46,162 nucleotides of DNA from Verrucomicrobiota bacterium (GCA_013820875.1 JACDHS010000022.1:1-46162); one strand, 5' to 3'; shown: positions 1 to 8,892, counted from the first letter of the stretch. Notes: generated by a model not told the origin, from the letters alone. Made by a program: numbers and translations.

Positions 1-279
1 GATTTGGAACCGCCTTGTCGCCGCGCCAATGTCAAGCACTTACCAGATTTTCCCCATTAAACGCTAATTTCTTCAGGCCGACTTATATAAACCTATTTTC
101 AGACAGGCTCTAAGGATGAATTATCTGCTGCACGAAAACACGATGTGCACCGTCTTTTCGCAGAAGCGCGTAAACGACAGAAACGTTCAGACCATCGTGT
201 AGTTCAGAAAGTCAAGTGACGTCCAAGTATTCCGTGAGGCGAAGGCTCAACTCTTCGATACGTTCACGAGCGGCATTCG
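1..279. other. Left edge: no complete gene, possible gene tail
   Basis: No complete gene is visible. On the + strand an open frame runs from 91 to a TGA at 217-219; its last part (residues KDELSAARKHDVHRLF onward) is basic and helix-forming and could be the C-terminal tail of a gene lost to rearrangement. It has no start codon, is preceded by a TAA at 88-90, and I do not recognise it. Given the broken defence-type gene that follows, a decayed remnant is plausible but unproven. Confidence 0.25.
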
Positions 280-837
280 ATGAGCCAGTCCATTACCAAT
301 GATTCCTCACCCCAAGCCAAGATAGCGTTGTTTCGCTCACTATTTCGTGGACGAGACGATGTTTATCCGCGGCGTTTCGTGAGCCGGAAGACTGGGAAAG
401 CAGGCTACTCTCCAGCCTGCGGCAATGAGTGGGTTCCCGGTGTTTGCGAGAAGCCGCGAATCAAATGTTCTGATTGCCCGAATCGACGATTCCTGCCAGT
501 CACAGATGAAGTGGTTCGCTGGCATCTTTCCGGGCAGGATGCTCACGGTCAGGATTTTGTGATGGGAATCTACCCCATGCTCCTGGACGAAACCTGTTTC
601 TTTCTTGCCGTGGATTTTCTCTGTGAGAAATCTGGTGCCGTGATCGAACTCGATGGTGCTCAGCACCTGGCTGACGCCGATGCCTACCGGCGTGATCGGC
701 GAAAGGATGCCTTGTTGCAGCAAAATGGATATTTCGTCCTGCGCTTCCTCACGGAAGACGCAGGCAAACACCTCGACCACGTCCTGGATACAATCGTGGC
801 CGCGCTGGTCCACAGGGAAAACAATCGAAGGCACTGA
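280..837 (+). CDS. Hybrid protein: TOTE-type primase N-terminus joined to DUF559 nuclease C-terminus
   Basis: 185 residues. Residues about 14-113 match the start of the archaeo-eukaryotic primase domain of TOTE conflict systems: ALFRSLFRGRDDVY, GYSPACGNEW, KPRIKCSDCPNR and LLDETCFFLAVDF. Full TOTE proteins run for many hundreds of residues and continue from AVDF into the second Asp of the catalytic D-x-D. Here residues 111-185 switch to a DUF559 (Vsr-like, PD-(D/E)XK type) C-terminal half: VDFLCEKSGAVIELDGAQH, then a Tyr/Arg helix and GYFVLRF. The switch falls at VDF, a triplet found in both families, so the fusion looks like recombination at a shared short motif. The primase active site and the first DUF559 elements are both missing. 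The frame is open and has an ATG, so a stable product is possible, but a dead chimeric remnant is as likely. rapA begins 23 bp downstream on the same strand. Confidence 0.7.
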   Translation: MSQSITNDSSPQAKIALFRSLFRGRDDVYPRRFVSRKTGKAGYSPACGNEWVPGVCEKPRIKCSDCPNRRFLPVTDEVVRWHLSGQDAHGQDFVMGIYPMLLDETCFFLAVDFLCEKSGAVIELDGAQHLADADAYRRDRRKDALLQQNGYFVLRFLTEDAGKHLDHVLDTIVAALVHRENNRRH

Positions 838-860
838 TTATTACAAACACCTATTAACAG

Positions 861-3710
861 ATGGTAAATTATTTTCAAACAGGTCAACGCTGGGTTAGTG
901 AGAGCGAGCCGGAACTCGGGTTGGGTTCGGTGCAGCAGGTCACTGGGCGGACGGTCACGATTGCCTTTGGGGCAAGCAATGAAAAGCGGGAGTATGCTCG
1001 CGATAATGCGCCTCTCCGGCGGGTTCGATTTCGTGTTGGGGACACCATCAAGAACCATGCGAATGTGGCGCTGGCGGTTCAATCGGTTAGTGAACGGGAC
1101 GGGCTGATTTTTTATCGCGGTGATGGAACGGAATTATGCGAAACAGACCTGAGCGACGCGATCAGCTTTAACAAGCCGGAGGAACGGTTGTTCGCAGGGC
1201 AGGTGGATGAACCGGCGGCTTTTGATCTTCGGCTTCAGGCGCTTAAACAACAGCATCGCCGTCGCAAGTCCAGCGTGCGCGGGTTTGTGGGTGGCCGCAT
1301 TGATCTCATTCCTCATCAACTTTTTATTTCCTCAGAAGTGGCTGGGCGACTTGTGCCGCGTGTTTTGCTGGCGGACGAAGTGGGCCTCGGGAAAACGATT
1401 GAGGCATGTCTGATTTTGCATCGGCTGATCCTGACCGGGCGTGTGCAACGGGCGTTGATCCTGGTGCCGGAATCGCTCGTGCATCAGTGGTTCGTGGAGT
1501 TGTTGCGACGGTTCAATCTTTGGTTCCACATTTTCGATGAAGAAAGATGCCAGGCCATCGAAACGGCGAATCCTGAAACAAATCCCTTCCTGGACGATCA
1601 ATTCGTGCTCTGCAGCATCGGCGTTTTCACAAAAAACGAACAACGACTGAAACAAGCGATTGGGGCCGGTTGGGATATTCTCGTGGTGGACGAAGCGCAT
1701 CATCTCGGTTGGTCGCCTGAAGCGGTCAGTCCGGAATACGCGATCGTCGAGGCGCTCGGGAAAACAACGGCGGGTCTCCTGCTCCTCACTGCGACACCCG
1801 AACAACTCGGCATGGCGAGTCACTTTGCGCGATTGCGATTGCTGGATCCAAGTCGATTCCACGACTTGAATGAATTCATCAATGAAGCGGAGCATTACCG
1901 GGATGTTGCGGTCATTACGGATAAACTTTTCAACAATAAGATCGCCGCTGAGGATGCCCTCGTTCTCTCCCGTATTCTTGGGGATAAAGAAGAGAGCCTT
2001 CGTGTTAAACTTCAGAAAGTTTCCCAGGGCGACGATGCCACTCGCGACGAGTTGATCAAGGCGTTGCTCGATCAACATGGCACCGGGCGCGTGATGTTTC
2101 GTAACACCCGTTCCACCATCAGCGGTTTTCCGAAACGAAACGCGCAACTGCATTCCCTGTCCACTCCCAAAGAAGGGGAAACGTTGTTTCAAAATCTGGC
2201 GGAAGAATTTGCCGCTGATTCCAACGCCGCTGCTGCTGAAGATTTTGATCCGGAGTTCAAAGACGATCCGCGCATCGTCTGGCTGGCTGACTTACTTCGA
2301 AGTCTCGGCATTGAAAAAGTCCTGTTGATTTGCCGGACACAAAGCAAAGTCGAGGAGATCGATGGGGCGCTCAGGAGGCAGATCAATGTAAAAGTGGCGG
2401 TGTTCCATGAAGGTCTTCCGCTGGTGCAGCGGGATCGCAATGCGGCCTGGTTCGCCGACGACGATGGCGCTCGCCTTTTGATCTGTTCAGAGATCGGTAG
2501 TGAAGGTCGCAACTTCCAATTTGCGCATCACCTTGTCCTGTTCGATCTGCCGCTTGATCCCGAATTGCTTGAACAACGCATTGGCCGACTCGACCGCATC
2601 GGGCAGACTTCAGAGATTCAAGTGCATGTGCCGTTTGTCACTGGCAGTTCGCAGGAAGTGTTGGCGCGCTGGTATCATGAGGGCTTGAACTCGTTCCAGA
2701 AAAATCTTCTCGGCGGTCGCAAACTACTGGAGCAGTTCGGCGGACGCGTGCATGACCTCGCGCAGGATTTTCATGAGACGGAAGAAACCTCCCGACCGGA
2801 ACTGGATCGTTTGATCGCCGAAACAGAAGTCGCGCGCAAAGAGCTGACCATCCAACTGGAACAAGGCCGGGACCGTTTGTTGGAAATGAATTCGTTTCGT
2901 TCCGATGTCGCCTCCAAAGTGGTGCAGGAGATTCGCGCGGAAGATAAAGATCTATCGCTCGATCAATTCATGCTCGCGGTGTTTGATCATCACTCCATCC
3001 ACGTCGAGGAACTCGCTCCCCGCACTTATTATCTCGGCTCGGCCGGAGTGTTCGCCGATACGTTCCCCGGTCTGCCGGCGGAAGGAGTCACTGTTACTGC
3101 CGATCGCCAGCGCGCCCTTTCTCGTGAGACGGTGCAATTCCTCACCTGGGATCATCCGCTGGTCACTGGCGCCCTCGATCTCCTGTTTGGTTCAGAGAAA
3201 GGGAACAGCGGTTTTGCCGTCTGGTCAGACGATAAGGTCGCCGGTTTATATCTTGAAACCGTTTACGTTCTCGAATGCATTGCTCCGCCACACTTGCATG
3301 TGGACCGCTTTTTACCGCCCACTCCTTTGCGCGTCCTGGTGGATCATCGTGGCAATGACACGAGTGCTGCCATCGGCATCGAAATGCTCACACGCCACCT
3401 GAAACCTGGCGAACCCTACGCACTCCTGGATCGCCCCGAATTGCGCGAAGATTTGCTTCCGCTCCTGATTGAAAAAGCGGAAGAGATCGCGAGTAATCAG
3501 ATGCCGCGGATCGTGGCTGAAGCGCGTAAAGAAATGAGCGCGCAACTGGGCCACGAGATCACCCGGTTGAAAGAATTGCAAAAGGTGAACCGCAGTGTGC
3601 GCCCGGAAGAAATCGAATTGCTGGTTCAACAGCACGCGTCATTGGAGCAGCATTTGAGTAACGCCCGCCTGAGACTCGATGCGATTCGATTGATTCAGCG
3701 GGGTGGTTGA
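861..3710 (+). CDS. rapA: RNA polymerase-associated SNF2 ATPase RapA (HepA)
   Basis: 949 residues, close to the 968 of E. coli RapA. RapA binds core RNA polymerase and uses ATP to release and recycle enzyme stalled after transcription. The N-terminal Tudor-like region (GQRWVSESEPELGLGSV, residues 8-24, and RLFAGQ near 109) is the RapA hallmark and separates it from other SNF2 helicases such as DISARM DrmD. Walker A is ADEVGLGKT (171-179), the DEAH box is DEAH (277-280), motif III is LTATPEQLG (309-317), and motif VI is QRIGRLDRIGQ near 573. The C-terminal RapA_C region, including LRVLVDHRGND, is present. The ATG at 861 gives the standard start. It stands alone on its strand. Its neighbour is a broken conflict-system gene, but nothing in the sequence ties the two functionally. 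Confidence 0.93.
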   Translation: MVNYFQTGQRWVSESEPELGLGSVQQVTGRTVTIAFGASNEKREYARDNAPLRRVRFRVGDTIKNHANVALAVQSVSERDGLIFYRGDGTELCETDLSDAISFNKPEERLFAGQVDEPAAFDLRLQALKQQHRRRKSSVRGFVGGRIDLIPHQLFISSEVAGRLVPRVLLADEVGLGKTIEACLILHRLILTGRVQRALILVPESLVHQWFVELLRRFNLWFHIFDEERCQAIETANPETNPFLDDQFVLCSIGVFTKNEQRLKQAIGAGWDILVVDEAHHLGWSPEAVSPEYAIVEALGKTTAGLLLLTATPEQLGMASHFARLRLLDPSRFHDLNEFINEAEHYRDVAVITDKLFNNKIAAEDALVLSRILGDKEESLRVKLQKVSQGDDATRDELIKALLDQHGTGRVMFRNTRSTISGFPKRNAQLHSLSTPKEGETLFQNLAEEFAADSNAAAAEDFDPEFKDDPRIVWLADLLRSLGIEKVLLICRTQSKVEEIDGALRRQINVKVAVFHEGLPLVQRDRNAAWFADDDGARLLICSEIGSEGRNFQFAHHLVLFDLPLDPELLEQRIGRLDRIGQTSEIQVHVPFVTGSSQEVLARWYHEGLNSFQKNLLGGRKLLEQFGGRVHDLAQDFHETEETSRPELDRLIAETEVARKELTIQLEQGRDRLLEMNSFRSDVASKVVQEIRAEDKDLSLDQFMLAVFDHHSIHVEELAPRTYYLGSAGVFADTFPGLPAEGVTVTADRQRALSRETVQFLTWDHPLVTGALDLLFGSEKGNSGFAVWSDDKVAGLYLETVYVLECIAPPHLHVDRFLPPTPLRVLVDHRGNDTSAAIGIEMLTRHLKPGEPYALLDRPELREDLLPLLIEKAEEIASNQMPRIVAEARKEMSAQLGHEITRLKELQKVNRSVRPEEIELLVQQHASLEQHLSNARLRLDAIRLIQRGG

Positions 3711-3852
3711 ACCTAAAAAAACAAAGGGTGTGATCGGAAAGCGGATGAAATAGGTGCGCGCTTGTGCGCAAAGCATTGGCCACATGAGACCTTCCAGAGA
3801 CGCCGAATGGAGCCATTTTTACCGTTACCAGCGAGGGCTGGAGTGCCTGCCG

Positions 3853-4623
3853 TTAAGCTTGCATTCGCGCCGCTCCGAGAAACGTGACAAGCTCCCAACC
3901 AAAAAAGCGCGGAACAAAACCGGCTTTTTGATTTTCCTGCTCTCGTTTCAAAGTGTTGGCACACCCTTCATCGGTAGGCGCATTTTTGCAGACATATTGC
4001 CTGGTCGCATCCAGGAAGTGAGCGTGCCGGTCAGCCGTGGTAAGGAAGAGTTTGTTATAGCATTGAGCAAACGGGGCCAGCCTTCCCTGGTTCCGCATTT
4101 CGAAATAACGGCAGGTTCCCTCAATTGCGCCGGGTGTTGAACGGTTAAATGCATCATCGACCGCAATAATTCCTCCGGGGGCGATCAGTTCCGCGGCAAG
4201 TGATATGTCGTTCAACAGGTTATCCGCCTCGTGCCCCGCATCCACGCTGATGAAGCCAATCGGTTCTGGAATGTGCTTCAGTACTTCACCCCGTTGCAGA
4301 ACCATCGTGTCGGCATGAACAATGGAAAGCCGATCAGTATCCCCGCAGGCCTCCCGAATGTTCCTGAAAATAATCTCTTGCGGAATGTTCAGATCGCCGG
4401 CTCCGATGAAGGCATCGAATCCGACAACGCGACTGTTGTAATCGGCGGTTAAGTGATAGAGCAGAGCCAGGTATTTCCCGTGATAAACCCCAAATTCGAC
4501 GACGTTGCCAATTCGTTCAGATTTAAAGAGGCAGGCTGTGAATTCCGCAGCCGAAGGAGAGAGCCAACCCTCGATGCCTTTTAACTTTTGAGAGAACGCA
4601 TCGGTTAAAACATTGTTCGCCAT
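3853..4623 (-). CDS. TylF/MycF-like SAM-dependent methyltransferase (copy A)
   Basis: 256 residues. Class I Rossmann methyltransferase: motif I is VEFGVYHGK (42-50) and the acidic ribose-binding position is in VVGFDAF (66-72). Two Asp-rich sites, ISVDAGHE (125-132) and IAVDDAFN (153-160), resemble the metal-binding Asp residues of TylF/MycF sugar O-methyltransferases. A sugar or glycan hydroxyl is therefore the likely substrate, but this is inferred. It is closely similar along its whole length to the gene at 5551-6300, with an unrelated methyltransferase between them, all on the same strand. The C-terminus carries a short extra tail (GAARMQA) absent from the other copy. Start ATG at 4623; no better start is visible. 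Confidence 0.8.
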   Translation of the reverse strand: MANNVLTDAFSQKLKGIEGWLSPSAAEFTACLFKSERIGNVVEFGVYHGKYLALLYHLTADYNSRVVGFDAFIGAGDLNIPQEIIFRNIREACGDTDRLSIVHADTMVLQRGEVLKHIPEPIGFISVDAGHEADNLLNDISLAAELIAPGGIIAVDDAFNRSTPGAIEGTCRYFEMRNQGRLAPFAQCYNKLFLTTADRHAHFLDATRQYVCKNAPTDEGCANTLKREQENQKAGFVPRFFGWELVTFLGAARMQA

Positions 4624-4684
4624 GGCGTTCGATGTTTAGGCAATTCGAGCACCTGTCGAGAATAAATGACGGGGCTTGGGCGTT

Positions 4685-5500
4685 TTAAACCTTCTGAAAC
4701 AAAACAACGATCTGTTCGGTTTTAAGAGTCTTCTTGCTGTAGATCCGCTTCAAGGCTGGTCCCGGCTCTGCCTCGCATTCGGTGCGATGCTGCCGAACAA
4801 TTCGAAAGTTATGTCGTTTGAACAGATCAAGAATGTCATCGGCAGTGACTTTATTGAGCGTCTGAAAGCAGCTCCAGACAGCTTCTTTATAACTTTGGAA
4901 TTGGGCTTCGCCGCGAACACTGATCAATTGCCCTGCGGCATTGGTTTCTTTTGCCATCATTACGTGATGCTGGAGCAGGTTCGTCTGAACGGAGAGATGT
5001 GCCCATGGCTCGGGTGCCAGTTCAAACAAGTGCCCCCCCTCCGCAGAATAATAGAGCGGTGAAATTTGCAGGAAAACATAACCGCCATCCCGAAGAACGT
5101 TGCGGAGGTCCGAAACTACAGCGTCGAGGTAATCCTGCGAAACATGTTCGAATACTGACCAGGTGAAGATGCAATCGGCTCGAAAACGTTCCGCCAGTTT
5201 TACGTTAGGTTGGATCAGGTGGAATTCGAGATTCTCAGGCAATGCTTCCAAGCCAATCTGTGTCCTAACCATTCCTGAGAGGACGTTGAACTCCGGCGTA
5301 ATTTCCACTCCGATTACTCGTTTGGGCTGGAGTTTAAGGCTCATTCCAAAAGCCATCACCCCATCACCGCAGCCGAAATCGAGAATGGTGGATTCCGTAA
5401 AGTTAATTTTCCCCTTCAGCCATGAACGAAAAATATCAACGCATACAATGAATTTTTTTTCGAAGACCTTATTCGTCATTGGTCCTTCCGACCATCCCAT
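4685..5500 (-). CDS. SAM-dependent methyltransferase (class I), between duplicate methyltransferases
   Basis: About 271 residues from the ATG at 5500; a further ATG at 5479 (MTNKVFEKKF) is also possible, and a TTG at 5575 would overlap the upstream gene. Motif I is ILDFGCGDGVMA (39-50), followed by VIGVEITPEF and an ADCIFTWSVFEHVSQDYL stretch typical of Methyltransf_11/25 enzymes that act on small molecules, lipids or sugars. The frame closes with a basic C-terminal segment. It lies between the two TylF-like copies and is probably co-transcribed with them. The substrate is unknown; a shared role in modifying a surface glycan is a context-based guess. Confidence 0.75.
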   Translation of the reverse strand: MGWSEGPMTNKVFEKKFIVCVDIFRSWLKGKINFTESTILDFGCGDGVMAFGMSLKLQPKRVIGVEITPEFNVLSGMVRTQIGLEALPENLEFHLIQPNVKLAERFRADCIFTWSVFEHVSQDYLDAVVSDLRNVLRDGGYVFLQISPLYYSAEGGHLFELAPEPWAHLSVQTNLLQHHVMMAKETNAAGQLISVRGEAQFQSYKEAVWSCFQTLNKVTADDILDLFKRHNFRIVRQHRTECEAEPGPALKRIYSKKTLKTEQIVVLFQKV

Positions 5501-5550
5501 AGGTGTTTTTGTGTTGGCAACAATAGCCGGAGCGGGTCTGTCTAAATTGT

Positions 5551-6300
5551 TCACAGGAACGGCACAATTTCCCAACCGAAAAATCGAGGTACAAACCTAA
5601 CATTTTTATTTTCCTGCTCGCGCTTCAAAGTCCGAGCACATTTTTCGTCGGTAGCAGCATTCTCGCAAACATATTGCTTGGTCAAATCCAGGAAGTGAGT
5701 GTGCCTGTCCGCAGTGGTCAGGAATAGCTTGTTGTAGCATTGAGCAAAAGGGGCAAGCCGTCCCTGATTTTTTTGCTGGAAATATTGGCAGGTGCCTTCA
5801 ATTGCGCCAGGTGTTGAGTGGTTGAAGGCATCATCCACCGCGATAATTCCGCCCGGTTTGATCAACTCTGCAGCGAGATTTATGTCGTTCAATAAGTTAA
5901 TGGCCTCATGACCTGCATCCACGCTGATAAAACCAATCGGTTCTGGAACATGCTTCAGCACATCGCTGCGTTGCAGAACCATCGTGTCTGCATGAACAAT
6001 TGAAAGCCGATCAGCGTTTCCGCAGGCCGCACGAATGTTCCTAAAAATGATATCTTGGGGGATCTGTAGATCATCAGCTCCTATGAACGCATCGAATCCC
6101 GCTACGCGACTGTCGTAATCTGCAGTCAATTCATAGAGCACAGCCAGATACTTTCCGTGATAAACCCCAAATTCAACAACGTTGCCAATTCGTTCAGATT
6201 TAAGAAGGTAGCCTGTGAATTCTGCTGCCAATGGAGCCAGCCAACCGTTAATGCTATTTAGCTTCTGAGCAAACGCATCCGTCACAAATGTAGTCGCCAT
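5551..6300 (-). CDS. TylF/MycF-like SAM-dependent methyltransferase (copy B)
   Basis: 249 residues, clearly a paralogue of the gene at 3853-4623. The two share motif I (VEFGVYHGK), the FISVDAGHEA and AVDDAF metal/active-site segments, the SIVHADTMVLQR stretch, and the C-terminal FVPRFFGWE. Differences are scattered single residues, so this is a duplication that has had time to diverge without losing function. As first gene of the leftward set, its promoter should lie in 6301-6570, a stretch where I see no clear promoter. Start ATG at 6300. Confidence 0.8.
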   Translation of the reverse strand: MATTFVTDAFAQKLNSINGWLAPLAAEFTGYLLKSERIGNVVEFGVYHGKYLAVLYELTADYDSRVAGFDAFIGADDLQIPQDIIFRNIRAACGNADRLSIVHADTMVLQRSDVLKHVPEPIGFISVDAGHEAINLLNDINLAAELIKPGGIIAVDDAFNHSTPGAIEGTCQYFQQKNQGRLAPFAQCYNKLFLTTADRHTHFLDLTKQYVCENAATDEKCARTLKREQENKNVRFVPRFFGWEIVPFL

Positions 6301-6570
6301 TCCCTTTTGATGTTTGGCGAATTCGTGAATCTGTCCAGAAGAAAAAGTCTGAACTTAAAGTAATCCAGATCGCGAAGACAAAATCCAGAGTGCCCGATTC
6401 TGAAGCCTCATTCGTTGCGAACACTTCGCCCGCCATGCGCCAAAGCAGCGGTTTACAGGAGGGCAGGAGGGGATTGTAATGGGGCGCATCTTGACACATT
6501 CACTTGGACTGAGGCTTGGGATGCCGGGGTGGGCCCAAGGATTGAGACGGAGTTCTATGCATAATTTCGT

Positions 6571-7084
6571 ATGCTTTTGGCGGAGACGCCACTAGGTGTC
6601 GGCAACCAACGGATTCGATGTCCAATAGGCTGGTCGAAATCATGTGTTGCTGCTGGATTTAAAGCTGAGTGGAATAACCGCGCTCATTACCTGGAAGTTA
6701 ATTTGTGGCGGACTGATAACTATGATGACGTCACCACGAACTGGAACTTTGACCCGTCACCCCCCTGGATGGCCTGGGTACGATGACGCAAGTGGAGTTT
6801 ACGACAAGCGGGCGTATTTTACTCCGACGGATTTGGTCTACTATTCAGGCTCCAAGCTTGAGGAAATCCCGGGGATGTTTCCTGGCGATGCTCAACCGAC
6901 ATTAACTGGTAGTCTGCAATCTTATTCCATTCCTATCTCTCGATTGTTTCGGCACACAGTCTGGAGCGACTATCCCGCGTCTTGGGATGACATTCGCATT
7001 ACTGGGTTCTACATTGTTGTAGAAGTTTGGGGTGCTGGCCGATGTTCTATCGCATTCGACCGCTATCGTTTTAATGGCTTTTAA
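6571..7084 (+). pseudogene. Frameshifted gene fragment, probable C-terminal part of a secreted protein
   Basis: Two overlapping frames read as one protein if a single C is removed. The first frame (from 6571) carries AEWNNRAHYLEVNLWRTDNYD and FDPSPPW, then stops at 6784-6786. The second continues as GWPGYDDASGVYDKRAY, LEEIPGMFPGD, and WDDIRITGFYIVVEVWGAG, ending at 7084. The join is a run of six Cs at 6760-6765; with five Cs the frame reads ...FDPSPPGWPGYDDASG without a break. The protein looks like an extracellular beta-rich domain of unknown role. No signal peptide is seen and the true N-terminus may be lost. This may be a real pseudogene, slippage at a homopolymer, or a sequencing error. 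Confidence 0.6.
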
Positions 7085-7087
7085 TCT

Positions 7088-7108
7088 TTGCAGGGCGATC
7101 GCCTGCAA
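7088..7108. terminator. Strong hairpin between convergent genes
   Basis: TTGCA and TGCAA arms flank the perfect palindrome GGCGATCGCC with a one-base bulge. It sits between the rightward fragment at 6571-7084 and the leftward gene ending at 7134, where a two-way terminator would be expected, but there is no clear T run. It contains the octamer GCGATCGC, known as HIP1 in cyanobacteria; that is probably coincidence here. Confidence 0.4.
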
Positions 7109-7133
7109 TCCTGTCATTCAACTTTGCCAAAGA

Positions 7134-8525
7134 TTATTTCCGTTGCGCAGTTAACTCCCGCAGGTTGATGCTCGAACCGATTCTGCTTTCGGCCTTATTG
7201 ATGTTTTCGAATCTTTCCGCAACAAGCTTCCGCATGTCGTCATCTTTGGTGGGGACATCGAGACCGATTCCCGTGCGCATGGCGTCCAGGATATTCTGGT
7301 AACTGATGTTTTCCAGCGGGCGACCGGGATCGTACGCCACTTCTTCCTTCTCCCCATTTTTCACTTCGACCATCAACCGGGTCTCGAGCAGTGGCTCGAC
7401 AGTCTTTGCCACCAGGCGCGTCGGGATGGAGAGTTGTTCTGAGATTTCCAAAGTGGTGGGGGGCGGTTCCCCATTTGTAAATCGTTCGGCAACCATCGTC
7501 ATAATCCGCAAAGCGACAAATTCGCGACCGCGTTCATTGATGTTCTCAGCCTGCTTTTCCTGAAAATAAGCTCGGCGGTTCTGGAAGGCGTAGGCCACCT
7601 GGGCTCCCAGCAACAGGATGATCCATGAAAAATAGAGTCCCACCAGGAACACCGGCACCGAGCCAAGACTGCCGTAGATCTCAAAGTTGCGAGCCACTTG
7701 CCCGAAGTAGATCATGCTGAATTTGTTGTTCAGGTAGAGCAACAGGCCGCCGGTAAATCCGCCCACCAAAGCAGCGCGCCATTCTACTTTGGTATTTGGC
7801 ATCAAGCGATAGATGGTGGTCAAAATAATGGTGAAAACGATCAAGGGAACAAACTCGGAAATGAAGGCGCTGAGGACTTCCGCGCCCGGCACCCATTGGG
7901 TCACCTGCACTTGTTGTTTGGCGCTCAAGGTAATTGCCGCCAGGAGAAGGAGGGGCCCCAAAGTAATCACCGCCCAATATTGAATGATGCGTGAAAGCCA
8001 GGTTCGACCTCGTTTAATTCCCCAAATGTCGTTCAAAGTATTTTCCACTGAACTCAACAGGGAGATCGCAATGAAAATCAGGATGACAGTGGCAGCAGCG
8101 CCGAGTCTCCCGCTCTGGACGTTTGTGATGGAAGCTTTGATGGTGTCAGTCACCTGCCTGCGATTGGTCTCGCCTTCTTTGACTTCCAGATCGAGTTGAG
8201 GCGCGAATCTTCTGACGCTGGTGTCGATCAATTGCTCGATTTGTTCGGCAACCTGTTCCTGGCCTTGTTCAGTTTTGAGCAATCCGGTGGCGATACTGAT
8301 GGCGACCGCAAGCATTGGAACGAGTGCCAGGAGGGTGGCATAAGTGAGGGCGGCGGCGCGTGTCGGCAGGCGGTTGTGAACAAAGCTTCTCCAGACAAAA
8401 GCCCAGAAGCGCACAATCTTTTCATCGGCGGTTGCAGTTTCCTCGCTATCGCCGGACCACCGGTCGTTTATGCCGGAGAACATTTCTCTCTGAAGCTTCT
8501 TGAGCCTGGATAAAAATTTGCCCAT
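7134..8525 (-). CDS. YihY/BrkB family inner membrane protein
   Basis: About 463 residues from the ATG at 8525; a GTG at 8531 adds two. Once called ribonuclease BN, this family is now regarded as membrane proteins of uncertain function, perhaps transport. The family signature is FVWRSFVHNRLPTRAAALTYATLLALVPMLAVA (two short blocks near residues 45-78), and about six membrane segments follow, including the WGIKRGRTWL motif near the third. The C-terminal ~130 residues after the last membrane segment (from FQNRRAYFQEK) form a cytoplasmic winged-helix-like extension with EISEQLSIPTRLV, which could act as a DNA- or protein-binding module. It has no close partner on its strand; upstream lies a short 7-bp repeat. 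Confidence 0.85.
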   Translation of the reverse strand: MGKFLSRLKKLQREMFSGINDRWSGDSEETATADEKIVRFWAFVWRSFVHNRLPTRAAALTYATLLALVPMLAVAISIATGLLKTEQGQEQVAEQIEQLIDTSVRRFAPQLDLEVKEGETNRRQVTDTIKASITNVQSGRLGAAATVILIFIAISLLSSVENTLNDIWGIKRGRTWLSRIIQYWAVITLGPLLLLAAITLSAKQQVQVTQWVPGAEVLSAFISEFVPLIVFTIILTTIYRLMPNTKVEWRAALVGGFTGGLLLYLNNKFSMIYFGQVARNFEIYGSLGSVPVFLVGLYFSWIILLLGAQVAYAFQNRRAYFQEKQAENINERGREFVALRIMTMVAERFTNGEPPPTTLEISEQLSIPTRLVAKTVEPLLETRLMVEVKNGEKEEVAYDPGRPLENISYQNILDAMRTGIGLDVPTKDDDMRKLVAERFENINKAESRIGSSINLRELTAQRK

Positions 8526-8580
8526 AGGCACAAGGAACCTAAGCTGGAGTGAGCAAAGTGGAAACTTAATTCCGAAGGGC

Positions 8581-8608
8581 GCTGGATGCTGGATGCTGGA
8601 TTCTGGAT
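8581..8608. repeat. Short tandem repeat, 7-bp unit
   Basis: Three exact copies of GCTGGAT followed by a fourth imperfect one (TCTGGAT), in the gap upstream of the YihY gene. Such heptamer runs can change length by slippage. No regulatory role is evident. Confidence 0.6.
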
Positions 8609-8685
8609 TTTTGCCAGCATCACTCCATCACCTTTCCTTCCTGCCCCCTCTGGAAGAAACTGTGTGACGGCTCTACGTTTAGGGC

Positions 8686-8892
8686 ATGGAGACGTTAACA
8701 CGCATCAACAAGAATGATTGGGTTCGGTTTCAGGTTCCAGACAGGCGCGTGCTGGAGGGTTTTGTCCAGGAGATTTCACACGACGAAACCCGCGTTCGAA
8801 TCGGCAAGAGTCCGGATTCATCAGAAAACGAATGGCACACGTTGTCTGACATTCGCGTAATCAAGACGCAGCCGTTGATGGCAACGGTGTGA
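8686..8892 (+). CDS. Small hypothetical protein, 68 residues
   Basis: An isolated short frame starting with ATG at 8686. The product (METLTRINKNDWVRFQVPD..., with VLEGFVQEISHDETRVRIG) alternates short hydrophobic and charged stretches as in a small beta-barrel/SH3-like or KOW-like fold. It has no membrane segment, signal peptide or cysteine. I do not recognise a family. It is likely real because its composition is protein-like and no longer frame competes on the other strand. A hairpin at 8956-8975 follows it. Confidence 0.5.
   Translation: METLTRINKNDWVRFQVPDRRVLEGFVQEISHDETRVRIGKSPDSSENEWHTLSDIRVIKTQPLMATV

Noticed and set aside
861-3710. DISARM DrmD helicase
   Set aside because: The N-terminal GQRWVSESEPELGLG region and C-terminal RapA_C part identify RapA; no DISARM partners are present.
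3754-4140. 128-residue + strand frame
   Set aside because: It lies opposite the well-supported methyltransferase at 3853-4623 and has no family features.
7088-7108. Cyanobacterial HIP1 element
   Set aside because: Only a single GCGATCGC inside a hairpin; no enrichment elsewhere and nothing else cyanobacterial.
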